Notes under the pieces: model-generated
Seen by the model: only the letters and a program-made list of their open reading frames with translations
Databases searched by the model: none
What the model was told of the DNA's origin: nothing
In this document: positions 5,720 to 13,025 of the stretch, one piece after another
How positions within the stretch are numbered: the first letter of the stretch is position 1
How the letters are laid out: each line of letters begins with the position of its first letter
From: Verrucomicrobiota bacterium
GTDB lineage: Bacteria > Verrucomicrobiota > Verrucomicrobiia > Limisphaerales > JADLHS01
Length of the DNA stretch: 13,025 nucleotides
NCBI GenBank assembly: GCA_025360895.1
Contig: JANYBF010000150.1
Location: 1-13,025, forward strand
Reading direction: 5' to 3'
Translations under genes and position numbers: made by a program

Positions 5720-6829
5720 TTAATTCTCCTTTTGGGGAGGCGATACAGCCTTCACTGCGATGTCGGCCTCGATTCTCTCGGTTGCGAGTTTGGCCGCCGC
5801 TCGCTCGGGTTCTTTCTGCTCCTCGGCCCGCTGGTTCAATTCCGGCAAGGCTATGACCGCTTTAGCGCCGATATTGCCCAGAGCTTTGATAGCGGCCAAA
5901 CGAACTTCCGGAATTGAATCGTCGAGCGCCGCCATCAGGGTTTTGACGGCAATTGTTGTGGTCGGTTTCAAATCGCCGAGAGCTTGCATGGCACGGCGCC
6001 GAGCGTCGGGATTTTCGCTGGCTGCCATTAGTCTGAGAGTGAGGATGGGGGACTCAGGGGAGGAGATGAGTTGTCGCAATACGTCAGCCGCCGCCGCGCG
6101 GGCTTCGGGGCTTCCGTGCGCGGCTAGGTCAATAATCGCCAACACCGCCTCCGGTCCGAGTCGAGTCAATGCATAGGCGGTCGAGCCGCGAACCTGTTCA
6201 TTGCTATGAGTCAGAATCGAAAGCAGCGTCGGGATGGCGGGATGCGCCTCCGACCCGATCAGCCCCAGCGTGTAGATGGCCATCCCGCGCGCAGAATTAG
6301 TTTCCTCCTGCAAGGCGGTGATCAGGGCGGGCACCGATCCTTTGCCGATGTTGGACAGCGATCGGGCCGCCTCCCAAGGGACCTTGCCTTCCGGGTCCTG
6401 CAAAGCCCGGATCAGCAGGGGTATAGCGTCTCTGGCGTCTTGTCCGATGATTCCCAGCGCCCGGATCGCTGCTTCGTGGAGGGCGGCGGCATCCGGCGGG
6501 GTCAGCCAGTGGACAATTTGTTGGCGCAGGGGAAATGGCATCTTTGGCACGCGGGCTGGAAGCCGCGTTCGCCACCTAGGAATGCGATACTGCGTCAATT
6601 CAATCAAGAAAGGTACGGCATTGCTGCCCACGGCTTTCAACGATTCCGCAGCCCGCGCATCGCCGGAGTACGCCCGCTGACACAAAGACTTGATCCTTGG
6701 CCGGCTGACGGAATTCTTCCCACTCAGGTAAACGAGTGTGAGGATCCCGCCCACAACCAAGCCAATCACAAGGACCGTGATGCGTTGGGGTAAGCGTTTT
6801 TTCAAGGGTGGGCCAATCTGGGAACACAT
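5720..6829 (-). CDS. Membrane-anchored HEAT-repeat protein
   Basis: Codes for 369 residues on the minus strand. A basic N-terminus (KKRLPQR) is followed by one hydrophobic segment (about 17-36, VLVIGLVVGGILTLVYL), which could anchor the protein in the inner membrane with the rest outside. Residues about 115-335 are HEAT or PBS-lyase-type helical repeats, with recurrent units such as HEAAIRALGIIGQDARDAIPLLIRAL, EAARSLSNIGKGSVPALITAL, AIYTLGLIGSEAHPAIPTLL and RLAAIKALGNIGAKAVIALPEL. Such solenoids bind other proteins; no catalytic residues are visible. The end is charged (EEQKEPERAAA). It starts opposite the TPR membrane gene and shares the 6830-6986 intergenic region with it. No Shine-Dalgarno is seen. 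The specific partner is unknown. Confidence 0.82.
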   Translation of the reverse strand: MCSQIGPPLKKRLPQRITVLVIGLVVGGILTLVYLSGKNSVSRPRIKSLCQRAYSGDARAAESLKAVGSNAVPFLIELTQYRIPRWRTRLPARVPKMPFPLRQQIVHWLTPPDAAALHEAAIRALGIIGQDARDAIPLLIRALQDPEGKVPWEAARSLSNIGKGSVPALITALQEETNSARGMAIYTLGLIGSEAHPAIPTLLSILTHSNEQVRGSTAYALTRLGPEAVLAIIDLAAHGSPEARAAAADVLRQLISSPESPILTLRLMAASENPDARRRAMQALGDLKPTTTIAVKTLMAALDDSIPEVRLAAIKALGNIGAKAVIALPELNQRAEEQKEPERAAAKLATERIEADIAVKAVSPPQKEN

Positions 6830-6986
6830 TCGTCGAAGTTGCGTGTGGGTTCAATGTAAGAAAGGATCCAACGACGGCCGGATAGTGCCAAACGCTGAAA
6901 TAGGTAAGGGTGTCGCGCTCCGGCGCTGTGCCGCTGGGATGTTTTTGTCATTGTATTTTTGGACGTTTCAAACTGAATCTTACTTG
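6830..6986. promoter_or_regulatory. Divergent intergenic region, HEAT and TMTC-like genes
   Basis: It must carry the promoters of both divergent genes, but I see no strong -35/-10 pair. The plus frame stays open through the whole region back to 6738, so the true start of the plus gene is uncertain: 6738, 6939 and 6987 are all possible. Confidence 0.3.
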
Positions 6987-8888
6987 GTGTCTCGCAAGTT
7001 GATAATTTGTTTGCTGCTCTCCGTGGTGACCGCTGCCGTGTATTGGCCGGTGCGGCACTACGATTTCATTTATTACGACGACCCGCAGTTCATTACCGAG
7101 AACGAGGAGGTCAGAGCCGGCCTGACCGCGCACGGTTTTCGCTACGCGTTTACCCATCCCGTGGTGGGGAATTGGCATCCGATCACCACGCTGTCCCAAA
7201 TGCTGGACTGTCAACTGTATGGCGTCCGCCCCGGAGGTCATCACCTGACAAACGTAGTCCTGCATGTGGCGAATGCCGTTTTGTTATTTCTCTTGCTCAC
7301 TCGAATGACCGGGGCAATGGGGCGCAGCGCAGCGGTGGCGGCCCTCTTTGCATTGCACCCTTTGCGGGTTGAGTCCGTTGCCTGGGTTTCTGAGCGCAAA
7401 GATGTCCTGTGCGCGTTCTTTGGGCTGCTGTCGCTCATTTCTTATGCCCGTTTCGCGCAATGCAAAATGCAAAATGCAAAACGGAAAAATTTATGGTATG
7501 GCGCCGCCCTCATGCTTTTCGGGTTGGGGTTGATGAGCAAAACCATGTTGGTGACGTGGCCCTTTGTCATGCTGTTGCTGGATGTCTGGCCCCTGCAAAG
7601 AGTGACCGGCGACGGGTGGCGCGTGTCAGGAAAGGACTGGCAGCGGCTGGTGATCGAGAAGTTGCCGTTTTTCGTTCTATCGGTTGTGTTCAGTGTGATC
7701 ACCGTATTGGTTCAGAAAGGCGCTGGCGCCATATCCGGCATTGGCCAGATCGGGATCGCTGATCGGCTGACCAACGCCACAATGAGTTACGTCCGGTACT
7801 TGGGAAACACCGTCTGGCCGGTTAAACTCGCGGTCATCTATCCTCACCCGGCGGGGTATTATGCTACGGCGGAGCGATGGGCCGGGTGGCAGGTTGGGCT
7901 CGCCGCCATTGGGCTGTTGGTTATTTCCGTTTGGTGTCTTCGTTTGCTTTGGAGTCGTCCGTATCTGGCCGTTGGCTGGTTTTGGTACCTCGGGACCATG
8001 CTCCCGGTGATCGGGTTGGTGCAAGTTGGCGAACAAGCGATGGCGGATCGTTATACTTACATTCCCTTGATTGGGCCGGTGATCAGCCTCGTTTGGGGGA
8101 TCGCCGATTTCTCGAAGCGTTGGTCATTTCGGGGAACGTTATTATGGGCGGTTACGGGTTTGTTGCTCGTCGTTGGCACGGTGGCCACGCGCCACCAAGT
8201 TGCCTATTGGGAAAATACCGTCCGATTGTTTGAGCGAACTTTGGCGGTGACGTCCGCAAATCCGTCGGCGCATTTTGCGGTGGGAGTGGGCTTGGAAAAG
8301 GACGGGGAGATCGAGGCTGCCGTCGGTCAGTATCGAGCGGCGATTGCCATTGACCCGGGGTATCAGAAGGCGCACTACAACCTGGGCCAGTTGTTCCGCA
8401 AACAGGAAAGGTGGACGGAGGCGGCCACGCACTATCGCGCCGCCCTAACGGCCAACCCGGCCGATGTTCCCTCGCACCTGAATCTCGCTGCGGTACTCCA
8501 ATCCCTAAATCAAGCAAGTGAAGCCGTTGTGGAATTTGAAGAAGCCCTGCGCTTGGACCCGGATTCGATTGAGGCTTTGAATAATCTTGCCTGGATCCTG
8601 GCCACGAGCGACGAGGATAAAATTCGTGACGGTGCCCGTGCGGTCAGTTTTGGGGAAAAGGCGTGTGCCCTGTCGAACGAAAATCTGCCAACGGTGGTCG
8701 GTACCCTCGCCGCAGCTTACGCCGAAGCCGGCCGTTTTGTGGACGCAGTCAAAGCCGGCGAACGGGCGCGTGACCTGGCTGCCAGGGTCGGTCAGGCGGA
8801 TCTCGCCCAGCGCAATGAGGATTTTTTGGAGCTATACCGAGCTCAGAAGCCTTACCATGATCCGAAGGTGAAGCCGGCTGTTCGCTGA
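6987..8888 (+). CDS. TMTC-like GT-C membrane protein with C-terminal TPR repeats
   Basis: Codes for 633 residues from GTG 6987, where SRKLIICLLLSVVTAAVYWPV begins the first transmembrane helix; ATG 6939 would add 16 residues. The N-terminal 400 residues are multi-spanning. The loop after helix 1 has an Asp pair (YYDDP, 31-32), the usual place of the catalytic acid in GT-C glycosyltransferases. Conserved GNWHP (61-65), HPLRVESVAWVSERKD (124-139) and MADRYTYIP (353-361) match the TMTC-type family, whose animal members are O-mannosyltransferases. Residues about 427-600 form TPR repeats (SAHFAVGVGLEKDGEIEAAV, KAHYNLGQLFRKQERWTEAA, SHLNLAAVLQSLNQASEAV). Transfer of a lipid-linked sugar to exported proteins is inferred, not shown. 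Two loops (157-168 and 205-215) are encoded by 7-base repeats. It converges on the SNF2 gene with a 40-base gap and no visible terminator. Confidence 0.82.
   Translation: MSRKLIICLLLSVVTAAVYWPVRHYDFIYYDDPQFITENEEVRAGLTAHGFRYAFTHPVVGNWHPITTLSQMLDCQLYGVRPGGHHLTNVVLHVANAVLLFLLLTRMTGAMGRSAAVAALFALHPLRVESVAWVSERKDVLCAFFGLLSLISYARFAQCKMQNAKRKNLWYGAALMLFGLGLMSKTMLVTWPFVMLLLDVWPLQRVTGDGWRVSGKDWQRLVIEKLPFFVLSVVFSVITVLVQKGAGAISGIGQIGIADRLTNATMSYVRYLGNTVWPVKLAVIYPHPAGYYATAERWAGWQVGLAAIGLLVISVWCLRLLWSRPYLAVGWFWYLGTMLPVIGLVQVGEQAMADRYTYIPLIGPVISLVWGIADFSKRWSFRGTLLWAVTGLLLVVGTVATRHQVAYWENTVRLFERTLAVTSANPSAHFAVGVGLEKDGEIEAAVGQYRAAIAIDPGYQKAHYNLGQLFRKQERWTEAATHYRAALTANPADVPSHLNLAAVLQSLNQASEAVVEFEEALRLDPDSIEALNNLAWILATSDEDKIRDGARAVSFGEKACALSNENLPTVVGTLAAAYAEAGRFVDAVKAGERARDLAARVGQADLAQRNEDFLELYRAQKPYHDPKVKPAVR
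7460..7480 (+). repeat. Heptanucleotide tandem repeat, TGCAAAA class
   Basis: Three perfect units TGCAAAA at 7460-7466, 7467-7473 and 7474-7480 inside the TMTC-like gene. Three units make 21 bases, so the frame is kept; the encoded CKMQNAKRK is very basic and unlike the membrane protein around it. It falls in a loop between membrane segments. Confidence 0.75.
7602..7629 (+). repeat. Degenerate heptanucleotide repeat, GTGACGG class
   Basis: Four 7-base units: GTGACCG (7602-7608), GCGACGG (7609-7615), GTGGCGC (7616-7622), GTGTCAG (7623-7629). They encode RVTGDGWRVSG in a second loop of the TMTC-like protein, directly after the membrane segment ending LLLDVWPLQ. It is less perfect than the others. 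Confidence 0.45.
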
Positions 8889-8928
8889 TGGCTAAGTTTT
8901 CCGCAAAGGGTATTGATTGGCCGGAGGA

Positions 8929-11900
8929 CTATTCCTCGGCGAACAAGTATTCCAAGTCCGCCTTGGAAAGGCTGCGCGCGAAACCTTCTTCGCCCAGCAC
9001 ATCGGCGATCGTCTGGGCTTTGCTCTGTTGCAGCTCCCAGATTTTTTCCTCAACGGTGCCGGGCGCGATGAGGCGGTAGGCGTTGACGGTTTGCGTCTGG
9101 CCGATGCGATGCGAGCGGTCAATGGCCTGCGCCTCGACCGCCGGATTCCACCACGGATCGTAGAGGACAACGTAGCTGGCGTTTGTCAGATTCAAACCCG
9201 TTCCCGCCGCGCGCAAGCTCAAGAGGAACACGCACGCGCCGGATTCTTTTTGGAATTCGTTCACGACCGACTGGCGGTCTTTCGTCTGGCCGGTGAGGAC
9301 GTGCGTGTGGATGTTGCGCGCCTTACATTCCTTCTGCAAGAGTTCGAGCATCTGCACGAATTGCGAGAAGACCAAAACTTTCTGGCCGTCGGCGATGAGC
9401 GGGTCGAGCAGCTCGAACAACGTGTCTGTCTTGCCGCTCGCGGTGTTGCTGCCGACGAGTGCAGGATGACAGCACACCTGACGCAAGCGCGTGAGCGCCG
9501 CGAGGACGTGCATCTTGGATTTATTCAAGCCCTGCGTCTCGACGGCTTTCATTACTTGGTCGCGGCTGCGGCGGAGTTCAGCGAGATAAAGTTTCCGTTG
9601 TTCCTCGCCGAGCGGGCAGTCGCGACGTTCCTCGATGCGGTCGGGCAAATCTTTCGCGACGTGTTTCTTCAAGCGGCGCAGCAAGAGCGGACGGAGTTTC
9701 GCGGACAGGCGACGGCGCGCGATGCGTTGGTCGGCTTCGGCGTTTTCGCCGCCCTTCGGTTCGTAGGTGTCGAGAAATTGTTCTTGATTGCCGAGGTAGC
9801 CGGGCTGGATGAAATCCACGATGCTCCACAAATCCAGCAGCCGGTTTTCAAGCGGCGTGCCGGTGAGCGCGATTTTATTTTCGCACTTCAACTGCTTCAC
9901 CGACTGCGTGACCTGCGCGCCGGGATTTTTGATGAACTGCGCTTCGTCAAGAATGACGGCGCGGAAACTGAACTTGTGAAATTCCTCGAGGTCGCGCCGG
10001 AGCAACGCGTAGTTGGTCACAATCAAATCGTATTCGGGAATCTGCTTCCGCAAATTATGCCGCGCCGCGCCGCTTTCCAGCACGAGCACTTTCATGTCCG
10101 GCGTGAACTTCTCCGCCTCGCGCCGCCAGTTGTGCAGCACGGACGCGGGGCAGATGACGAGCGACGGCTTGGGATTTTTTTTGTTCTGCTCTTTCAACCA
10201 CGCGAGCCACGTCAACGTCTGCAACGTTTTGCCAAGCCCCATGTCATCGGCGAGAATCCCACCGAGCCTCACCTGCACGAGGTGCGCGAGAAAATCAAAG
10301 CCGTCTTTCTGATACGGACGCAATTCCGCATTAAGCGACTTCGGCAATTCCGCGCTGGGAACGCCCTTGAAATCACGCACGCGGTCGCGCAACGCCTGCG
10401 CTTCCGGCGAGTCAACGAAGCGCGTGAATTCATTTTCGCCGAGGTGCGCGACGTGTTCCATGCCAACTTTTTGCGGCACGGCGATGAGGCCATCCACGCC
10501 CATGTCCGCCATCGTTTCGTGCGCGCCCTGCACGGCAGCGGTATCGAGTTCCACCCAGCCGGCGTTCGGCAATTTCACGAAACGGCTCGTCGCGGCGGCG
10601 AGGCGTTCGAGGTCGGCCTTGGAAAGTTTCATGCCTTCCGCTTCCCACTCGGCGGAAACGGAGAGCCAGTCAATGCCGCTGCCCTTCACGACGAGACGCG
10701 GCTTCAGTTGTCGCGGCGTGAGGAACAAACGATGGAACGAGGCGTTGCCGAGAAATTCTGCTTCCACCGGTTTCGACGCCCACGCATCCGCGAGCGCACC
10801 GAGAAAATTTTCATTCGCGTCGCCGATCCACAAACCAGGTTCTTGCATGAACCAATCCAATTTCCGCAACCAATGCACGGCGGGTTCGAGGCGCGGGTCG
10901 TCGAGAATTTCCGGCTTCGTAGTGCCGGTATCGTGCCGGTGATTTTCGGGATGATGTTGTGGCGGCAGACTGCCGACGCCGCTGCGCTTCCATTCATGCC
11001 CCGTCCAGACCCAAAGACTTTTGTCACGCACACTCTTCGCCATCAAGCGCAGTTGCACCGTGTCATCGTGCAACTCAAACACGAACTGCGGCGCGGCTTG
11101 GTGCGCGGTGCAAAGCAGGTCCCAATCCACGCCATGATCCGCCTGCGTCTTGCGCAGATGCAGCAGCAGACGATGGCTCAACTTGCGCACGGGGACGGAC
11201 GGCTTTTGCGCGAGGTATTTCAACACGCCATTCGGCGGCGCGTTGCGGAGCAGGAAAAAAGTATTGCCAACCAGCGCGATGGGCGACTGGCGGTTGAAAA
11301 ATTTTGCATCCGCGATGGAATGAAATTCCCCGTTCGGCAGCGCGATGCGATGAGTGAACGCAAGTTCCTGCGTGCCGTTCTCCAATCGCGGCATGAGCGA
11401 AACGACCTCGCCGTGAAAATCAATTGGCAGGCCGTTCGCCGCAAGTTCGAGGCGGCCGGTGTTGCCCCAGCGCGCGAGCCATTGCAACAGTTCCGCGTCC
11501 GTCAGCAGCAGCGACGGCTCGTGACCGGCGCGTTCGCGGTGCGTGTCGTAAATCCACTGGATGAATTCCCAGTCCCACGGCGTGAACAGTTCCTGCTCGT
11601 GCGCCGCGCGCACGACGAGGTCCACGAGGTCGTGCAGCGAACGCGCCTTCTCGCCGGTGCGCGGACGCAGCAGCAGAAATTGCAGCAGCATCCGGTGACG
11701 CGAAGGATCGGCGGCGTCCGGCTGCGGCTTGCAGACGATGCGTAGCGTGGCGCGCGGCGTGTCCAGATGCAGCGGCGCGGACGGCACGAGCCAGTTTTCC
11801 AATTCGCGAACGAGTCGCAGTTCCTGCTCCGCTTCCTCCGCCTTGGCAAAACGTTCCGGGCTGGCGTGAACCTGCAATTCCGGCGGCACGGAACGCTTGG

Positions 11901-12237
11901 CGCGCAGAAATAAAAAAGCGAGTTCCTCCAGCCGCGCCTTGCCGGTGGCGGCGAGCACCTTCGGCCACCAATCCGTCGCGGGAAAATCTTTGCGCGCGAG
12001 CGAGAGCTTCTCAAAATAATCTTCGAGCGCGAGCCACGCGCGCTGGGAATCCGGGCAGGTGGCGAAATTTTTGAGGATGTCCTCGCGCTCGCCGACGATG
12101 TTTTTGGAATCGGACAGCTCGCGGCGCAAGTCCGCAAACGCCCCGTAAGTCTGCGACAGAACCTTGTTGTTCGCGTCGTATTTGTTCGCGCCCGTGCGGG
12201 CAGCGCCATTCCCGTTTTTAACAGAAGTTCTCGGCAT
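8929..12237 (-). CDS. SNF2-family helicase-like ATPase
   Basis: Codes for 1102 residues on the minus strand. The C-terminal half is a complete SNF2 motor: LRPYQKDGFDFL (639-650), Walker A DDMGLGKT (664-671), DEAQ (764-767) with FIKNP following, LTGTP (791-795), VLVFSQF (954-960), AAGTGLNL (1010-1017) and the arginine-finger motif QAIDRSHRIGQ (1037-1047). DEAQ instead of DEAH is common in bacterial SNF2 proteins. Such proteins translocate on double-stranded DNA and remodel protein-DNA complexes; a role in transcription recycling or repair is inferred. The N-terminal 630 residues are helical and contain no zinc finger or domain I can name. The start is the ATG at 12237; no Shine-Dalgarno is visible. 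A very long opposing frame (8917-11745) is a shadow of it. It ends facing the TMTC-like gene, 40 bases apart. Confidence 0.97.
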   Translation of the reverse strand: MPRTSVKNGNGAARTGANKYDANNKVLSQTYGAFADLRRELSDSKNIVGEREDILKNFATCPDSQRAWLALEDYFEKLSLARKDFPATDWWPKVLAATGKARLEELAFLFLRAKRSVPPELQVHASPERFAKAEEAEQELRLVRELENWLVPSAPLHLDTPRATLRIVCKPQPDAADPSRHRMLLQFLLLRPRTGEKARSLHDLVDLVVRAAHEQELFTPWDWEFIQWIYDTHRERAGHEPSLLLTDAELLQWLARWGNTGRLELAANGLPIDFHGEVVSLMPRLENGTQELAFTHRIALPNGEFHSIADAKFFNRQSPIALVGNTFFLLRNAPPNGVLKYLAQKPSVPVRKLSHRLLLHLRKTQADHGVDWDLLCTAHQAAPQFVFELHDDTVQLRLMAKSVRDKSLWVWTGHEWKRSGVGSLPPQHHPENHRHDTGTTKPEILDDPRLEPAVHWLRKLDWFMQEPGLWIGDANENFLGALADAWASKPVEAEFLGNASFHRLFLTPRQLKPRLVVKGSGIDWLSVSAEWEAEGMKLSKADLERLAAATSRFVKLPNAGWVELDTAAVQGAHETMADMGVDGLIAVPQKVGMEHVAHLGENEFTRFVDSPEAQALRDRVRDFKGVPSAELPKSLNAELRPYQKDGFDFLAHLVQVRLGGILADDMGLGKTLQTLTWLAWLKEQNKKNPKPSLVICPASVLHNWRREAEKFTPDMKVLVLESGAARHNLRKQIPEYDLIVTNYALLRRDLEEFHKFSFRAVILDEAQFIKNPGAQVTQSVKQLKCENKIALTGTPLENRLLDLWSIVDFIQPGYLGNQEQFLDTYEPKGGENAEADQRIARRRLSAKLRPLLLRRLKKHVAKDLPDRIEERRDCPLGEEQRKLYLAELRRSRDQVMKAVETQGLNKSKMHVLAALTRLRQVCCHPALVGSNTASGKTDTLFELLDPLIADGQKVLVFSQFVQMLELLQKECKARNIHTHVLTGQTKDRQSVVNEFQKESGACVFLLSLRAAGTGLNLTNASYVVLYDPWWNPAVEAQAIDRSHRIGQTQTVNAYRLIAPGTVEEKIWELQQSKAQTIADVLGEEGFARSLSKADLEYLFAEE

Positions 12238-12253
12238 TAAACTTAAAAATGAT

Positions 12254-12274
12254 GTTCTATCATTTCGACAGAAC
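12254..12274. promoter_or_regulatory. Inverted repeat upstream of the SNF2 gene
   Basis: GTTCTATC (12254-12261) and GACAGAAC (12267-12274) pair over eight positions with one mismatch, a G-U wobble in the minus-strand RNA, around a 5-base loop ATTTC. It lies 17 bases before the SNF2 start codon. It could be an operator, a 5' leader hairpin or, since ATTTTT follows on the minus strand, a weak terminator of the permease gene. Confidence 0.35.
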
Positions 12275-12337
12275 CCACGTTGCCGGTCAATCGCAAAGCA
12301 AAAGTTTTTTGGTCGGGTAGGCGCGGCGGGCGACGGT

Positions 12338-13025
12338 TTATTTTCTAAATCGCGCGACCACGGCAGTCAAAATCAGCGCCGCGCCGAGCGTGCAGACGAT
12401 GGTTGCGCCCGTCGGCAGGTCGGATTTGAAGGCGATGTAAAGTCCGGCTACGCTCGCCACCGTCGCCACCAGCCAGCCAATCAGCAGCAGCGCAGCGAGC
12501 CGGCCAACGAGAAAATTCGCGCACACCGCCGGCACAATGAGATACGAGAACACCAGCAGCACGCCGCCGATTTGCAGAAAGGTCGTCACCACCAGGCCGA
12601 ACAACGCGTAGAATAAAAAATCCCACCAGCGCACCGCCATGCCTTCCGCCTCGGCGCGCTCCGGTTCAAACGAAAGCTTGAGAAATTGTTTTCGGAAAAT
12701 GAAATGCACCGCACCGATGAACAGGAACATTCCAAACGTGCCGAGCACTTCCTTCGGCGATACCAGCAGCACATCGCCGATGAGTGTGCGGCGCAATTCT
12801 TCATTGCCCTCGGCGCTGCGACTCAACAATAAAATCCCCGCCGCCGCCGACACGACATACACGATGCCGATGAGCGCCTCCTGCGGCACGCGATGATGCT
12901 TGCTGTTCCGCGTGAGCGCAAAAATCGCCGCGCCCACCAGCGTGAAGCCGAGCGACCAAAAATAGGTATGCCACTCGCGCCCTTCGTGGCCGAGCATGAT
13001 GCACAGGCTCGTGCCGAGCGCCGCC
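12338..13025 (-). CDS. ABC-3 family metal transporter permease, 5' end missing
   Basis: A minus-strand frame running off the right edge; the last 228 codons are present. Although an ATG lies at 12997, the frame continues to the edge with AALGTSLCIMLGHEG, which fits the internal sequence of ABC-3 permeases, so the gene starts outside. Membrane segments cover most of the rest. Diagnostic are DVLLVSPKEVL (usual GNLL-V-xx-D/E region), GGVLLVFSYLIVPAVCANFL (typical conserved helix, G-LLV-A-L--P) and SDLPTGATIVC (S-D-P-G-x-IV). These are features of the ZnuB/MntB/TroC-type zinc, manganese or iron importers, which pair with an ATPase and a metal-binding lipoprotein, presumably encoded beyond the right edge. 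The metal cannot be told from the sequence. It lies 100 bases upstream of the SNF2 gene on the same strand. Confidence 0.88.
   Translation of the reverse strand, partial: AALGTSLCIMLGHEGREWHTYFWSLGFTLVGAAIFALTRNSKHHRVPQEALIGIVYVVSAAAGILLLSRSAEGNEELRRTLIGDVLLVSPKEVLGTFGMFLFIGAVHFIFRKQFLKLSFEPERAEAEGMAVRWWDFLFYALFGLVVTTFLQIGGVLLVFSYLIVPAVCANFLVGRLAALLLIGWLVATVASVAGLYIAFKSDLPTGATIVCTLGAALILTAVVARFRK

Noticed and set aside
6206..6793. 195-residue plus-strand frame in the HEAT-repeat gene
   Set aside because: Antisense shadow of a clear HEAT-repeat coding region; no domain.
6738..6986. Upstream ATG extension of the TMTC-like protein
   Set aside because: The 6738 start overlaps the 5' end of the divergent HEAT-repeat gene and adds a basic region with no family resemblance. 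ATG 6939 remains possible.
8889..8928. Bidirectional terminator between the convergent TMTC-like and SNF2 genes
   Set aside because: I looked for a hairpin with T runs in these 40 bases and found none.
8917..11745. 942-residue plus-strand open frame opposite the SNF2 gene
   Set aside because: It has no recognisable domain and lies fully antisense to a gene with every SNF2 motif in order. Long antisense frames are common opposite GC-rich genes with biased third positions.

Overview
The window looks like a chromosomal segment of a verrucomicrobial bacterium, most plausibly from the Pedosphaera/Limisphaerales part of the phylum. This is inferred from protein style, not from a marker gene: a type II pseudopilin with the [29 protein letters not shown]-type leader, a PEP-CTERM surface protein, a secreted protein of the 'NVYSxNIVGYxNV' type, a membrane-TPR protein of the TMTC kind, and starts that almost all lack a Shine-Dalgarno sequence. 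No rRNA, tRNA, CRISPR array, transposase or integrase was found.

Layout, left to right. Position 1-92 (minus) is the first 30 codons of a MotA/TolQ/ExbB-type channel protein cut by the window edge. 93-425 has no gene. 426-776 (minus) is a short, probably truncated pseudopilin. It faces a 564-residue lipoprotein of unknown function (938-2632, plus), followed by a secreted protein resembling GspC/PulC (2848-3639, plus). A 367-base intergenic stretch with two possible promoters, a hairpin and AAC/GTT inverted repeats leads into two genes for exported proteins: a twofold-repeat secreted protein (4007-4696) and a PEP-CTERM protein (4751-5368), closed by a strong terminator at 5387-5414. After a REP-like paired hairpin (5465-5533) comes a membrane-anchored HEAT-repeat protein (5720-6829, minus), divergent from a GT-C/TPR membrane protein (about 6987-8888, plus). 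The right part holds a 1102-residue SNF2 helicase (8929-12237, minus), preceded on the same strand by a partial ABC-3 metal transporter permease (12338-13025).

Working together: the left two thirds is dominated by envelope and export functions (ExbB-like, pseudopilin, GspC-like, lipoprotein, PEP-CTERM, TMTC-like), but apart from the 4007/4751 pair there is no clear operon and no complete recognised pathway. The SNF2 protein and metal permease look like ordinary housekeeping or stress genes.

The most unusual signal crosses gene boundaries. Short tandem repeats with an exact 7-base period occur at six places (120-140, 1440-1476, 1656-1676, 2863-2890, 7460-7480, 7602-7629), in four sequence classes. 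Most lie inside coding regions, where 3 x 7 bases gives an in-frame 7-residue peptide. They resemble the heptanucleotide STRR repeats of cyanobacteria in form. I found no convincing new defence or biosynthetic system.
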